64,000 nucleotides of DNA from Lutibacter sp. (lineage in GTDB: Bacteria; Bacteroidota; Bacteroidia; Flavobacteriales; Flavobacteriaceae), in NCBI GenBank assembly GCA_018054895.1, contig JAGPIQ010000001.1, forward strand, positions 18,440 through 82,439, read 5' to 3'. The notes beneath the pieces were generated by a model, which searched no databases, was not told where the DNA came from, and saw nothing but the letters and a program-made list of their open reading frames with translations. Of this stretch, positions 38,585 to 48,839 are shown in pieces. The position numbers and the translations under genes are program-made. Each line of letters starts with the position of its first letter. Positions within the stretch are counted from its first letter, which is position 1.

Positions 38585-40108
38585 ATGAAGAAAATTGAAA
38601 ATGTAGAATTAGCTTTTTTAACTCAAACCGATTACCAAGAATTAAAAAAGGCTATGATTGAATCTTATACAACAATGCCAGATTCGTATTGGAAAGAGCA
38701 TCAAATTGATGCACTTATCAAAAGGTTTCCAGATGGTCAAGTTGTTATAAAAGTAAATAATGAAATTGCTGGTTGCGCACTATCAATTATTGTAGATTAT
38801 AGTAAAATTACAAAACACCATACATATCAAGATATTACAGGAGATTATTCCTTTAAGACGCATACGGATAAAGGTGATATGCTATATGGAATTGATGTAT
38901 TTATAAAGCCTGAATTTAGAGGTTTGCGTTTAGGTAGACGTTTATATGACTATAGAAAAGATTTATGTGAGCGTTTAAATTTAAAAGGGGTTGCTTTTGG
39001 TGGTAGAATTCCAAATTACCATAAGTATGCCGATCAAATGTCTCCAAAAGAATATATTGACAAGGTTCGTAAAAAAGAAATACACGATCCTGTTTTTAAT
39101 TTTCAAATATCAAATGACTTTCACCCTGCTAAAATTTTAAAAAACTACTTAGCGGGTGATGAAGCATCTAACGATTATGCCGTACTATTAGAATGGGATA
39201 ATATTTACTATGAAGAAGAAGTAAGTTCCGCTACCACTCAGAAAAAAATTATACGTCTTGGACTTATTCAATGGCAAATGCGTTCCTATAAAAATTTAGA
39301 AGAACTACTACAGCAGGCTGAATTTTTTATTGATTCGGTTTCTGGCTACAGATCTGATTTTGCTTTGTTTCCTGAGTTTTTTAACGCTCCTTTAATGGCA
39401 GAAAACAACCATCTAACAGAAGCTGAAGCGATACGAGAATTAGCAAAACATACAGAACCGATTGTTCAAAAGTTTTCAAAATTTGCTATTTCATACAATA
39501 TAAATATTATAACAGGTAGTATGCCTGAATTTATTGATGGAAAATTGTACAATGCAGGGTATTTATGCAAAAGGGATGGTACTGTTGAACGGTATATAAA
39601 ACTACATATTACCCCAAATGAAGCCAAGGTTTGGGGTATGGAAGGTGGAAGTGAAATTAGAACTTTTGATACGGATTGCGGAAAAATTGGTATCTTAATT
39701 TGTTATGATGTTGAATTTCCTGAATTAGGAAGATTCTTAGCTGAAGAAGGCATGGATATTTTATTTGTACCTTTCTTAACGGATACACAAAATGGATATT
39801 CGCGTGTTAGAAACTGTGCACAAGCACGTGCAATTGAGAACGAATGTTACGTTGCCATTGCAGGAAGTGTTGGAAATCTCCCAAAGGTACATAATATGGA
39901 TATTCAGTATGCACAATCTATGGTATTTACACCCTGTGATTTTGCGTTTCCAACCAACGGAATAAAAGCGGAAGCAACTCCAAACTCTGAAATGATTTTA
40001 ATTGCTGATGTTGACATCGACCTTTTAAGAGAATTAAATAAACAAGGAAGTGTACGTAATTTACACGATAGGAGAACCGATCTTTATAGTTTAAAAATGA
40101 GACATTAA
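38585..40108 (+). CDS. GNAT acetyltransferase fused to carbon-nitrogen hydrolase
   Basis: 507 residues. The N-terminal GNAT domain (about 5-205) contains an acetyl-CoA loop (RGLRLGRRLY, 112-121). The C-terminal nitrilase-fold domain (about 222-500) has the complete catalytic triad Glu264 (FPEFFN), Lys339 (YIKLHI) and Cys373 (LICYD). The same fusion is known from other bacteria, but its substrate is not established; an acyl-amide or polyamine-type metabolite is only a guess. It lies 5 bp before corA. Confidence 0.88.
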   Translation: MKKIENVELAFLTQTDYQELKKAMIESYTTMPDSYWKEHQIDALIKRFPDGQVVIKVNNEIAGCALSIIVDYSKITKHHTYQDITGDYSFKTHTDKGDMLYGIDVFIKPEFRGLRLGRRLYDYRKDLCERLNLKGVAFGGRIPNYHKYADQMSPKEYIDKVRKKEIHDPVFNFQISNDFHPAKILKNYLAGDEASNDYAVLLEWDNIYYEEEVSSATTQKKIIRLGLIQWQMRSYKNLEELLQQAEFFIDSVSGYRSDFALFPEFFNAPLMAENNHLTEAEAIRELAKHTEPIVQKFSKFAISYNINIITGSMPEFIDGKLYNAGYLCKRDGTVERYIKLHITPNEAKVWGMEGGSEIRTFDTDCGKIGILICYDVEFPELGRFLAEEGMDILFVPFLTDTQNGYSRVRNCAQARAIENECYVAIAGSVGNLPKVHNMDIQYAQSMVFTPCDFAFPTNGIKAEATPNSEMILIADVDIDLLRELNKQGSVRNLHDRRTDLYSLKMRH

Positions 40109-40113
40109 GAAAT

Positions 40114-41175
40114 ATGGCTAAAAAAAAATTATTGAATCGGAAAAATTTGAATCCTTTAACACCTGTTTTTACAGGTGTTAAGTATTCGGATCATTTAAAT
40201 GTTCAATTATTTAAATATAATAGCGATAAAATTTCGGAAAAATCTATTGTTGAAATTGATCAACTAGACAACCTTACAGAATCTACTACATTTCAATATT
40301 GGTTAAATACACATGGAATCCACGATGTTGAAAAAATAACTGCTATTTGTAAAAAAATGGGAGTTCATGATTTAGTTATTCAAGATATTTTAGACGTAAA
40401 CCAACGACCAAAATTTCAAGAATTTGATAATTATTGGTTTTTTTCCACAAAATCTTTATTACCTTCAAAACATGCAGAAATTATATCTGAGCAATTAAGT
40501 TTTGTTATTGGACCTAATTTTTTAATTTCTTTTCAAGAGAAAAAAGGTGATTATTTTGAACATATTAGGTATCGCTTACGCGAAAATATTGGTATTATTA
40601 GAGAAAGAGGTGCCGATTATTTATTGTATTTATTGTTGGAATCATTATTAGATAATTCTTTTAAAACACTTGAAAGAATTGAATCTGAAGTTGATATTCT
40701 TGAAATTATTGACATCAATAGAGACCCTTCTCCATCTATATTATCAACTATTGAAAATTACAAAAGACAAATTCAATTTATAAAAAAAACAATTGTTCCA
40801 ATTAAAGAAATTGTATCTAAAGTTGAGCGAGATCAATTCAAATTAATTGAAGAAAAACACCTGAAATATTATCATGAATTAAAGGATTTAGGCCTTACCT
40901 CTATTGATATTTGTGATCAAATTACGGCTCGTTTAGAAAGTAGTATCAATTTGTTTTTTTCTGTACAAGGACATCGTATGAATATGGTTATGAAAACATT
41001 AACTGTAATTTCTTCTATCTTTATCCCCCTTACATTTATAGCTGGAGTGTATGGAATGAATTTTGTAAACATTCCTGAACTGCAATGGGAATGGGGTTAT
41101 TTTGCCATTTGGGGAATAATGTTACTGGTTTTTATTTTAATGCTTATCTATTTCAAAAAGAAAAAGTGGTTTTAA
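40114..41175 (+). CDS. corA: CorA-family magnesium/cobalt transporter
   Basis: A 353-residue protein. A cytoplasmic alpha/beta domain and long stalk helix (about 1-285) are followed by two C-terminal membrane helices separated by the signature YGMN (GMN at about 314-316) and a short acidic periplasmic loop, ending in a Lys-rich tail. It forms a pentameric divalent cation channel. The first cassette-like boundary lies immediately after its stop codon. Confidence 0.92.
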   Translation: MAKKKLLNRKNLNPLTPVFTGVKYSDHLNVQLFKYNSDKISEKSIVEIDQLDNLTESTTFQYWLNTHGIHDVEKITAICKKMGVHDLVIQDILDVNQRPKFQEFDNYWFFSTKSLLPSKHAEIISEQLSFVIGPNFLISFQEKKGDYFEHIRYRLRENIGIIRERGADYLLYLLLESLLDNSFKTLERIESEVDILEIIDINRDPSPSILSTIENYKRQIQFIKKTIVPIKEIVSKVERDQFKLIEEKHLKYYHELKDLGLTSIDICDQITARLESSINLFFSVQGHRMNMVMKTLTVISSIFIPLTFIAGVYGMNFVNIPELQWEWGYFAIWGIMLLVFILMLIYFKKKKWF

Positions 41176-41182
41176 CGTTTAT

Positions 41183-41199
41183 CTATAGTTGGCACTAAT
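41183..41199 (+). repeat. Left boundary of the cassette-like array
   Basis: The sequence after corA ends in GTTGGCACTAAT just before the first cassette ATG. It aligns with GTTAGCTGTAAT (42162-42173) and ATTGTACTTAAT (42972-42983) at the start of the next two units. Confidence 0.4.
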
Positions 41200-42039
41200 A
41201 TGAAAAAAATACTACTACTGATTATATTTTCAATATCATTTATGAAAGTTTCAGCCTGCGATTGTGGTTCCCCACTATTAGCACTTGAATTTCGAGAATC
41301 GAAACACGTTTTTTTGGGAAAAGTAATAGAAAAAAAATATTCAGTAGATAATGAAAGTTTTAAAATAGTTTTTGAAATAATCGAACATTTTAAGAAAGGT
41401 GAAAATCCAATTTTTTTAGAATTTAATTTTGAAACTCTAAAAGAGTTAACTTCTTGTGATTGGGAAATTAATCTTAACGAAAAATGGGTGGTATTTGTAA
41501 AAGAATTTAATGGAGAACTAACTTTTAGCGGAGTATGTTCAAACTCTAGTAGAATATTAGAGAATAAATATCCAACTTTTGTAAAAAAGATTTCAGAGAA
41601 TTGGGACAACTTCAATATTGACAAATTTATTTTTTGGGAACTTGACGGAGAATTTGAAACTTCTTTTCCGAATTTGAATCTTGACTCTTTAATAAATAAA
41701 TATTCTAAAAAAAATTACGGAGAAGAATACGGACAGAACATTGCTAACATTATTGTAGATATTAATAGAAATGGAGAAGTGATACAAACTGTCGTAAATC
41801 ACGTTAACAAAAAAGAACAAACTATCAAGTACGATTCAATTTATCATCTTCAGCTATATTTTCCGCTAAAGGAATTTAAACCTGAAACAGAATTTCAAAA
41901 TGATATGATTAATGAAGTCAAAAAAATAAAAAAATGGAATCCTGTATTGATACAAAACACTGATATTTCTTTACCATATAGAAAATATTTACAATTTCAA
42001 AAATTTAATGATTCGATACACAGATATTACAAAAACTAG
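41200..42039 (+). CDS. Exported protein with NTR/TIMP-like N-terminus (cassette 1)
   Basis: A 279-residue protein with a signal peptide (about 1-18, cleavage before CDCG). The mature protein begins with Cys-Asp-Cys, followed by FLGKVIEKKY and further Cys at SCDW and GVCSNSS, the arrangement of bacterial NTR/TIMP-like domains (about 20-125). The C-terminal half has a TonB-C-like or lipocalin-like character (IIVDINRNGEVIQTVV ... KKWNPVL), resembling the last domain of TonB-family proteins. The role is not known. Its ATG is directly at the left boundary element, and an attC-like element follows its stop. Confidence 0.72.
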   Translation: MKKILLLIIFSISFMKVSACDCGSPLLALEFRESKHVFLGKVIEKKYSVDNESFKIVFEIIEHFKKGENPIFLEFNFETLKELTSCDWEINLNEKWVVFVKEFNGELTFSGVCSNSSRILENKYPTFVKKISENWDNFNIDKFIFWELDGEFETSFPNLNLDSLINKYSKKNYGEEYGQNIANIIVDINRNGEVIQTVVNHVNKKEQTIKYDSIYHLQLYFPLKEFKPETEFQNDMINEVKKIKKWNPVLIQNTDISLPYRKYLQFQKFNDSIHRYYKN

Positions 42040-42173
42040 TGACAATACCTCGTATAATTTATGCTTACATTTGGAACTAGGGCAAACGACAAACATTCAA
42101 CTAACGATTTGCTACCACCTAAAATCTCCGATTTTTAGGTGCATAAATCACATAAAAACTCGTTAGCTGTAAT
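42040..42173 (+). repeat. attC-like inter-cassette element A
   Basis: This non-coding unit starts ACAATACC then a block at 42050-42072, contains AACTAACGA (42099-42107), a hairpin with CACCTAAAA/TTTTAGGTG arms (42116-42124, 42133-42141), and ends AAAAACTCGTTAGCTGTAAT (42154-42173). The first block matches element B at 19 of 23 positions, and the end block shares AAAAACTCrTT with it. Confidence 0.5.
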
Positions 42174-42188
42174 AAAAATAGATTTATA

Positions 42189-42890
42189 ATGATAAAGATA
42201 ATTCTGATATTAATTTGTTCTTCAATCTCATTCCCTATTTTTGGGCAAGACACTATTTACTTAAATAATAAAAAACAAAGAGTTTCAAAAATCGAGGCTG
42301 AGTACTTTAAAATAAAAACTACTCAAATAAAAAAGACTCCTTATTATGATTTTACTTATCTTCTAAATGGAAAACTAAAGTTTGAAACTATTTATGAAAA
42401 CGATAAAAAAGAAAAATTGATTAAACATTCCACTTGGTATGATTCTGGAAAACCCTATTTAGAAATCAACTATAGTAATGGTGAAAAAGATGGAGAATTT
42501 TTAACTTATTGGTAGAATGGAACAATAAGGAAAAAAGATTTTTATAAAAAAGGAAAATAAGTAAATGGAAATTGTTGGAATGAAAATGGAGATAAGATTA
42601 CTTATTTTGAATATGAAAAGCAACCTGAATTTCCTGGAGGTTCAAAAGCATTTACAAATTACTTGAAAAATAATATTTCGAATGAAAATATTTCAAACAG
42701 TGAAGTTGTTATAAAATTTTTCATAAACTATAATGGTGAAATATCAGATGCTCAAATAATTAAAAAGAGTAATAATTTAAAATTAGATACGAGTATTGTA
42801 ATTGCTATTATGAATATGCCAAAATGGAAACCTGCTGAACAAGATGGAAAAACAGTTGGAATTTGGATAACATTACCATTAAGATTTTAA
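42189..42890 (+). pseudogene. TonB-C-terminal protein with two in-frame stops (cassette 2)
   Basis: The frame is open from 42189 to 42890 except for TAG at 42513 and TAA at 42558. Residues 1-19 are a signal peptide (FPIFGQD). Residues about 25-120 form YwqK/MORN-variant repeats (NGKLKFETIYEND, SGKPYLEINYSNGEKDGEF). The segment after the second stop is a TonB C-terminal domain (FEYEKQPEFPGG, then VVIKFFINYNGEISDAQI and MPKWKPAEQDGKTVG). Such fusions are common in Bacteroidota as one intact gene of about 230 codons. The frame is otherwise preserved, so inactivation looks recent, unless stops are read through. Confidence 0.75.
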
Positions 42891-42983
42891 GATAAAATTA
42901 CAACTAAAATCTCATATTATTTATGCCTATATTTAAAGTAAATATGAACTAACAAATCATATAAAAAACTCATTGTACTTAAT
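42891..42983 (+). repeat. attC-like inter-cassette element B
   Basis: It follows the cassette 2 stop. The block 42912-42934 matches element A, AACTAACAAA is present near 42947, and it ends AAAAACTCATTGTACTTAAT (42964-42983). Confidence 0.5.
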
Positions 42984-43001
42984 TTGACTAAAACAAAATC
43001 T

Positions 43002-43571
43002 ATGAATAGCATATTAAAAAAAGGGGTCTATTTTATATCAATTATATTTCTTGTTTCTTGTGGAACAAATAAGATAACAACTGAAAATAAAGATGTAAAC
43101 ACACAACCTAATTCAAAATATAAGGAAAGTAGAAAATCTTATTTTGGAAAGTTGAATAACTCTGAATACATAGAAATGACAAAAATTTTGGAAACGGAAT
43201 TAAAAACCAAAATTCCTAGTAATAAATCTATTCTTGTAAATTTTAGTCAGAAAGCGCCAAATTGTATATCAGTTGGAAATAGCGCAAAAGGTAATATGCA
43301 AGTAACAAAAAACAGCATACGAATCTCATCACGAATTAGTTCGAACAATAACACTATTGATTTCTTTGTTTATACTGAAGATTCCTTTAATAAAGAGATT
43401 TATGAACAAATGACTGAATTTATATTGGATTCTGGATTTTTCTATGAAAACGTATTTACTGAACATCAAAATTGCGAAGCCTTTCTAATTATTAAACCAA
43501 ATGGAGATTTTTACAAATTTTATGGAGAGGATTATTATACCGAAGTTGAAAATTTTTTAAAGAAAAATTAA
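43002..43571 (+). CDS. Lipoprotein of unknown function (cassette 3)
   Basis: A 189-residue protein starting at the ATG at 43002. A TTG at 42984 is in frame but would place extra charged residues before the signal. The lipobox LVSC ends a hydrophobic segment (Cys20). The mature part is mixed alpha/beta, with SILVNFSQKAPNC near 70-85 and a C-terminal FLIIKPNGDFYKFYGEDYY. No domain is recognised. Like the two preceding genes it encodes an exported protein and starts within about 30 bp of the previous boundary. Confidence 0.7.
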   Translation: MNSILKKGVYFISIIFLVSCGTNKITTENKDVNTQPNSKYKESRKSYFGKLNNSEYIEMTKILETELKTKIPSNKSILVNFSQKAPNCISVGNSAKGNMQVTKNSIRISSRISSNNNTIDFFVYTEDSFNKEIYEQMTEFILDSGFFYENVFTEHQNCEAFLIIKPNGDFYKFYGEDYYTEVENFLKKN

Positions 43572-43681
43572 AGAAATAAGCACAATACCTTATAAATTAA
43601 TTACTTGGTTTAGTTTAGGCACATTTACTCAATTTTATTCTTAAACAATCTCAATAAAACATACACAAACTCGTCATTAAT
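43572..43681 (+). repeat. attC-like element C at the right end of the array
   Basis: It begins ACAATACCTTATAAATTAAT, like element A, and ends CAAACTCGTCATTAAT, like the ends of A and B, but is more diverged inside. The following 175 bp up to 43856 hold a -7-like TAATTTTG (43830-43837) for the next gene and nothing else recognised. Confidence 0.45.
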
Positions 43682-43856
43682 TTTATTTCCTATAAAAAAA
43701 CTCAACTATTTAAACAATCTTCCTTACTAAAAGCATACTTGCTTGTTATTTTACTAAAATAAATAGACAAATAGTTCATTTCCTTCATATTTAATTTAAA
43801 ATTAAACAACTCTAACCGTCAAATTTTCTTAATTTTGTACAACTAAAAAAATTATT

Positions 43857-45311
43857 ATGCCTCTAAAATTAAAAGGTGACACTGAGTTAAGTACCGTAAT
43901 CTCAAGTAAGGACAAAGCCCTAAAAATCAATTTAAATAAATACATTTATGGGACTTTTTCAGAAATTGGAGCTGGACAAGAAACTGTACGTCATTTTTTT
44001 AGAGCTGGTGGAGCTTCAGGAACCATAGCAAAAGCGATGAGTGCCTATGATAAAGATTTTTCAGATTCTATTTATGGGATTGAGGAAGATGGTCGTTATG
44101 TTACGGAGGAACGCTTAGAAAAAATGCTTCATCATGAAATTGAACTTACCGAAGATAGATTAAATCGTAAAAATCATCCAGGAAAAATATTTTTTTCCTA
44201 TGCCAACACAGTTACAACTATCGATTTTGCACGTGTTTTTAAAGGACATGGTTGGGTTGGTATCAAATTTCAATTGGATCCTTTAGAGGATTATAATGAA
44301 ATTATTTTACATGTACGTTTTAAAGAAAATGATGCCAAACAACAACAAGAGACACTTGGTGTTTTAGGTGTTAATTTGATTTTTGGAGCGTATTATATGA
44401 ATGACAAACCAAAGGAATTACTTAAATCTTTATACGACAATTTACATAAGTTTCAAATTGAAATTGACATGATCAATTTCTCAGGACCTCGTTTTTCTTA
44501 TGTAGATAATAGACTTATGAGTCTATTATTAGTGAAAAATGGCATGACAAATGCCGTTATGTTTGGACCTGATGGAAACAATTTATTACCTGCTCAACAA
44601 CTTTACAAAGCTAATATTTTAGCTTTACGCGGTAGTTTTAGACCCGTTACCAAAGTAAATATGGACATGTTAGCAATGGCTGAACAACTATTTTTAAATG
44701 AAAGTAAAGTTGATGCTGATAATACTAAAATTATTTTTGAAATTACATTAACCAACCTTAGTAGCTCTGGAGAAATTGATGAACGGGACTTTTTAGAAAG
44801 AGCAGAATTACTCTGTTCTCTTGGTCAAAATGTAATGATTACCAACTTCCAAGAATATTACAAATTAGTTGAATATTTCTCTGAATTTACCAAGGCTAGA
44901 ATTGGATTAGCCGTAGGTGTTGCTAGTTTTATTCAAATTTTCGATGAAAAATATTACCGTAATTTAAGTGGTGGAATACTCGAAGCTTTCGGAAAATTAT
45001 TCTTTAAAGATTTAAAAGTGTACTTGTACCCTTTCAAAAATTCAAAAACAGGAGAAATTGTTACGAGTGAAAACTTACGAGTTCACCCACGTATGAAAGA
45101 GCTGTATAAATTCTTTAAATACAACGGAAAAGTAGTTGATATTGAACACTATAAACCTGAAATACTAGAGGTTTTCGCCAAAAATGTATTGGATAAAATT
45201 GCAAATGGTGAAGAAGGTTGGGAAGAAATGCTTCCTGAAGGAGTGGCTGATATTATTAAAGATGAACGTTTATTCGGTTATTCTCGCAGAAATTTTTCAC
45301 GATTGAAATAA
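43857..45311 (+). CDS. Conserved protein of unknown function (484 aa)
   Basis: A soluble protein without signal peptide or membrane segment. Distinct blocks are FRAGGASGTIAKAMSAYDKD near 48-67, FKGHGWVGIKFQLDP near 128-142, FGPDGNNLLPAQQLYKANILALRGSFRP near 237-264 and a C-terminal GYSRRNFSRL. From memory, proteins with these blocks occur across Bacteroidota and are often mislabelled by automated annotation. I cannot name a function. It is a single gene with a Bacteroidota-type -7 box upstream and lies between the cassette-like array and the sigma-factor operon. Confidence 0.82.
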   Translation: MPLKLKGDTELSTVISSKDKALKINLNKYIYGTFSEIGAGQETVRHFFRAGGASGTIAKAMSAYDKDFSDSIYGIEEDGRYVTEERLEKMLHHEIELTEDRLNRKNHPGKIFFSYANTVTTIDFARVFKGHGWVGIKFQLDPLEDYNEIILHVRFKENDAKQQQETLGVLGVNLIFGAYYMNDKPKELLKSLYDNLHKFQIEIDMINFSGPRFSYVDNRLMSLLLVKNGMTNAVMFGPDGNNLLPAQQLYKANILALRGSFRPVTKVNMDMLAMAEQLFLNESKVDADNTKIIFEITLTNLSSSGEIDERDFLERAELLCSLGQNVMITNFQEYYKLVEYFSEFTKARIGLAVGVASFIQIFDEKYYRNLSGGILEAFGKLFFKDLKVYLYPFKNSKTGEIVTSENLRVHPRMKELYKFFKYNGKVVDIEHYKPEILEVFAKNVLDKIANGEEGWEEMLPEGVADIIKDERLFGYSRRNFSRLK

Positions 45312-45371
45312 TATTTTTAAAATTTCATTAAACCTTTATACTATTTATTCGTCTTAATACAAAGAAACAAC

Positions 45372-45914
45372 GTGACGGACGAAAAATTACTTGTTGAACA
45401 ACTTAAAAATAAAGCTACGCAAGAAATTGCTTTTAGACAATTAATGACATTGTATAAAAAGCGTTTGTATTGGCATATCCGCAAAATTGTACTGTCACAT
45501 GATGATGCCGATGATATTCTTCAAAATACCTTTATAAAAATTTTTAAAAATATTTATGGCTTTAATGAAGAAAGCAAATTGTACTCGTGGATGTATAGAA
45601 TTGCTTCTAATGAAGCATTTACTTTTATACGTCAAAAAGCAGCCAAACAACATGTAAGCATGGAAGATGTACAGTTTAAAATGGCTGATGAATTAGCAAA
45701 TAACACAGATTATACTGGTGATGAAATTCAATTAATTCTTCAAAAAGCAATAGTTACGTTACCACCAAAACAACAATTGGTTTTTAACATGAAGTATTTT
45801 GATGAAATGAAATATACCGAAATGGCGGAAATATTAGAAACTTCGGTAGGAGCTTTGAAAGCGTCCTACTTTCATGCGGTAAAAAAAATTGAAGAATATG
45901 TTAAAGCGAATTAA
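45372..45914 (+). CDS. ECF-type RNA polymerase sigma factor
   Basis: A 180-residue sigma-70 family protein with a GTG start. Region 2 is at about 22-90 (HDDADDILQNTFIKIFKNI, YSWMYRIASNEAF). Region 4 is at about 118-175 (LPPKQQLVFNMKYFDEMKYTEMAEILETSVGALKASYFHAVKKI), a clear helix-turn-helix. It is the first gene of a three-gene operon with a membrane protein and a Spy-like periplasmic protein, suggesting an envelope-stress circuit. Confidence 0.9.
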   Translation: MTDEKLLVEQLKNKATQEIAFRQLMTLYKKRLYWHIRKIVLSHDDADDILQNTFIKIFKNIYGFNEESKLYSWMYRIASNEAFTFIRQKAAKQHVSMEDVQFKMADELANNTDYTGDEIQLILQKAIVTLPPKQQLVFNMKYFDEMKYTEMAEILETSVGALKASYFHAVKKIEEYVKAN

Positions 45915-45947
45915 ACCTTTAATTCTAAAAATTGTCTTATAGTATAT

Positions 45948-46571
45948 ATGAAACCTAAAAAACTACATACAAACGCTCCTATTCTAGCTAAAATTCGAAA
46001 AAAAACGAATTCATTTGAGGTACCTGCTAACTATTTTGATACTTTTGAAGATGGTGTTTTAGCTGAACTACACGCTGAAAAGCTACCTTTTACAAGCAAA
46101 AAAACTTTTTTTGAAATTCCAGAAGATTATTTAAATACTATCGAAGATAATTTAATTACAAAAATTAAAAGTGAAGCCATTCAATTAAAACAAACAAAAG
46201 TCTCTGAAAATTATTTTGATGAAGTTGAAGAAACTATCTTTAAAAAATTACCTAAAGAAGCAAAAAACACTTCTAAAGTTAGAAAAATAGCAACGTACGC
46301 TGTCGGGTTAGCCATAGCCGCTTCATTTGCTTTATTTATATTTTTAAACAATAATATAACTGAAGAAACAACTACTTTTGAAACCATTGCATTATCAGAT
46401 ATTGAACAATCTATAAATAATGGTTTAATTGATGTGAACCAAGTTACTATGACAGCTGCTTTTCCAGACTTGGATATTGATACAGATGAAATAATGTCTA
46501 ACTTAACCGATGATGAGCTATTGAACTATCTAAATGTTCAAAATTTTGAGACTCATGTATATGAAAACTAA
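45948..46571 (+). CDS. Single-pass membrane protein, candidate anti-sigma factor
   Basis: A 207-residue protein. The cytoplasmic N-terminal part carries three short repeats of the type (F)(E)(V/I)PxxYFDxxEDxx (about 23-35, 54-66, 82-95). One membrane helix (about 121-138) follows, then an acidic C-terminal periplasmic part. Position after a sigma-factor gene and this topology suggest an anti-sigma role; there is no recognisable zinc (ZAS) motif. The repeats could be the sigma-binding elements, which is inference. Confidence 0.65.
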   Translation: MKPKKLHTNAPILAKIRKKTNSFEVPANYFDTFEDGVLAELHAEKLPFTSKKTFFEIPEDYLNTIEDNLITKIKSEAIQLKQTKVSENYFDEVEETIFKKLPKEAKNTSKVRKIATYAVGLAIAASFALFIFLNNNITEETTTFETIALSDIEQSINNGLIDVNQVTMTAAFPDLDIDTDEIMSNLTDDELLNYLNVQNFETHVYEN

Positions 46572-46577
46572 AAAATT

Positions 46578-47024
46578 ATGAAAAAATATGTTGTTTTAAC
46601 TTCCATCCTATTCTTAGGATTCTTTACGATAAATGCGCAGCATTTCAATCAAAAAATGAAGCTTTTAAAAACTTCATTTATTACGGAGCAACTAAATTTA
46701 ACACCTTCTGAGGCTGAAAAATTTTGGCCTGTATACCATCTTTATAACAACAAAATTCAAACTTTACGGTATGATTTAGACAATGGTTTGCTTAAAAAAT
46801 TATTAAAAAATGGTGATTTTGATTCAGTTTCAGAAAGTGATGCCAAAGCACATCTTGAAACGATCTCCAAACTCGATCAAGATTTAGTAATTCAACGACA
46901 AAAATTAGTACAAGAATTAAGTAAAATTATATCTTCAAAAAAAATTATAAAACTCCATAATGCGGAACGTGATTTTAATAGAAAAATTTTACAAGAATAT
47001 GGTAAGCGTAGGGGAATGAAATAA
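46578..47024 (+). CDS. Periplasmic Spy/CpxP-like protein
   Basis: A 148-residue exported protein. The signal peptide is about 1-20 (INAQH). The mature part is helical, with a TEQLNLTPSEAEKFWPVYHLYNNKI segment corresponding to the LTxxQ-type motif of Spy/CpxP, and a second helix ending in a basic tail. It lies 6 bp after the putative anti-sigma gene. It could sense or chaperone misfolded envelope proteins for the sigma circuit. Confidence 0.72.
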   Translation: MKKYVVLTSILFLGFFTINAQHFNQKMKLLKTSFITEQLNLTPSEAEKFWPVYHLYNNKIQTLRYDLDNGLLKKLLKNGDFDSVSESDAKAHLETISKLDQDLVIQRQKLVQELSKIISSKKIIKLHNAERDFNRKILQEYGKRRGMK

Positions 47025-47026
47025 TA

Positions 47027-47053
47027 AAAAAAGGAGCTAAAAGCTCCTTTTTT
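47027..47053. terminator. Bidirectional terminator sigma operon / ABC-F gene
   Basis: A 12-bp stem (A6GGAGCT/AGCTCCT6) with a 3-nt loop between converging genes. Confidence 0.88.
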
Positions 47054-47054
47054 G

Positions 47055-48686
<1,632 letters not shown>

Positions 48687-48839
48687 TTAGTTGTTTTAAA
48701 TTTCTGCAAAAGTACTAAAATAGATTCACTAAAATAGCTTTAATCAAAAGTAAATTTAATCCTCATTTTTAGAGTTTTAACAACCTATTAACAAGGCAAA
48801 AAACAATATGTATGTATTTTTGTTTCAATTCAATTATTT

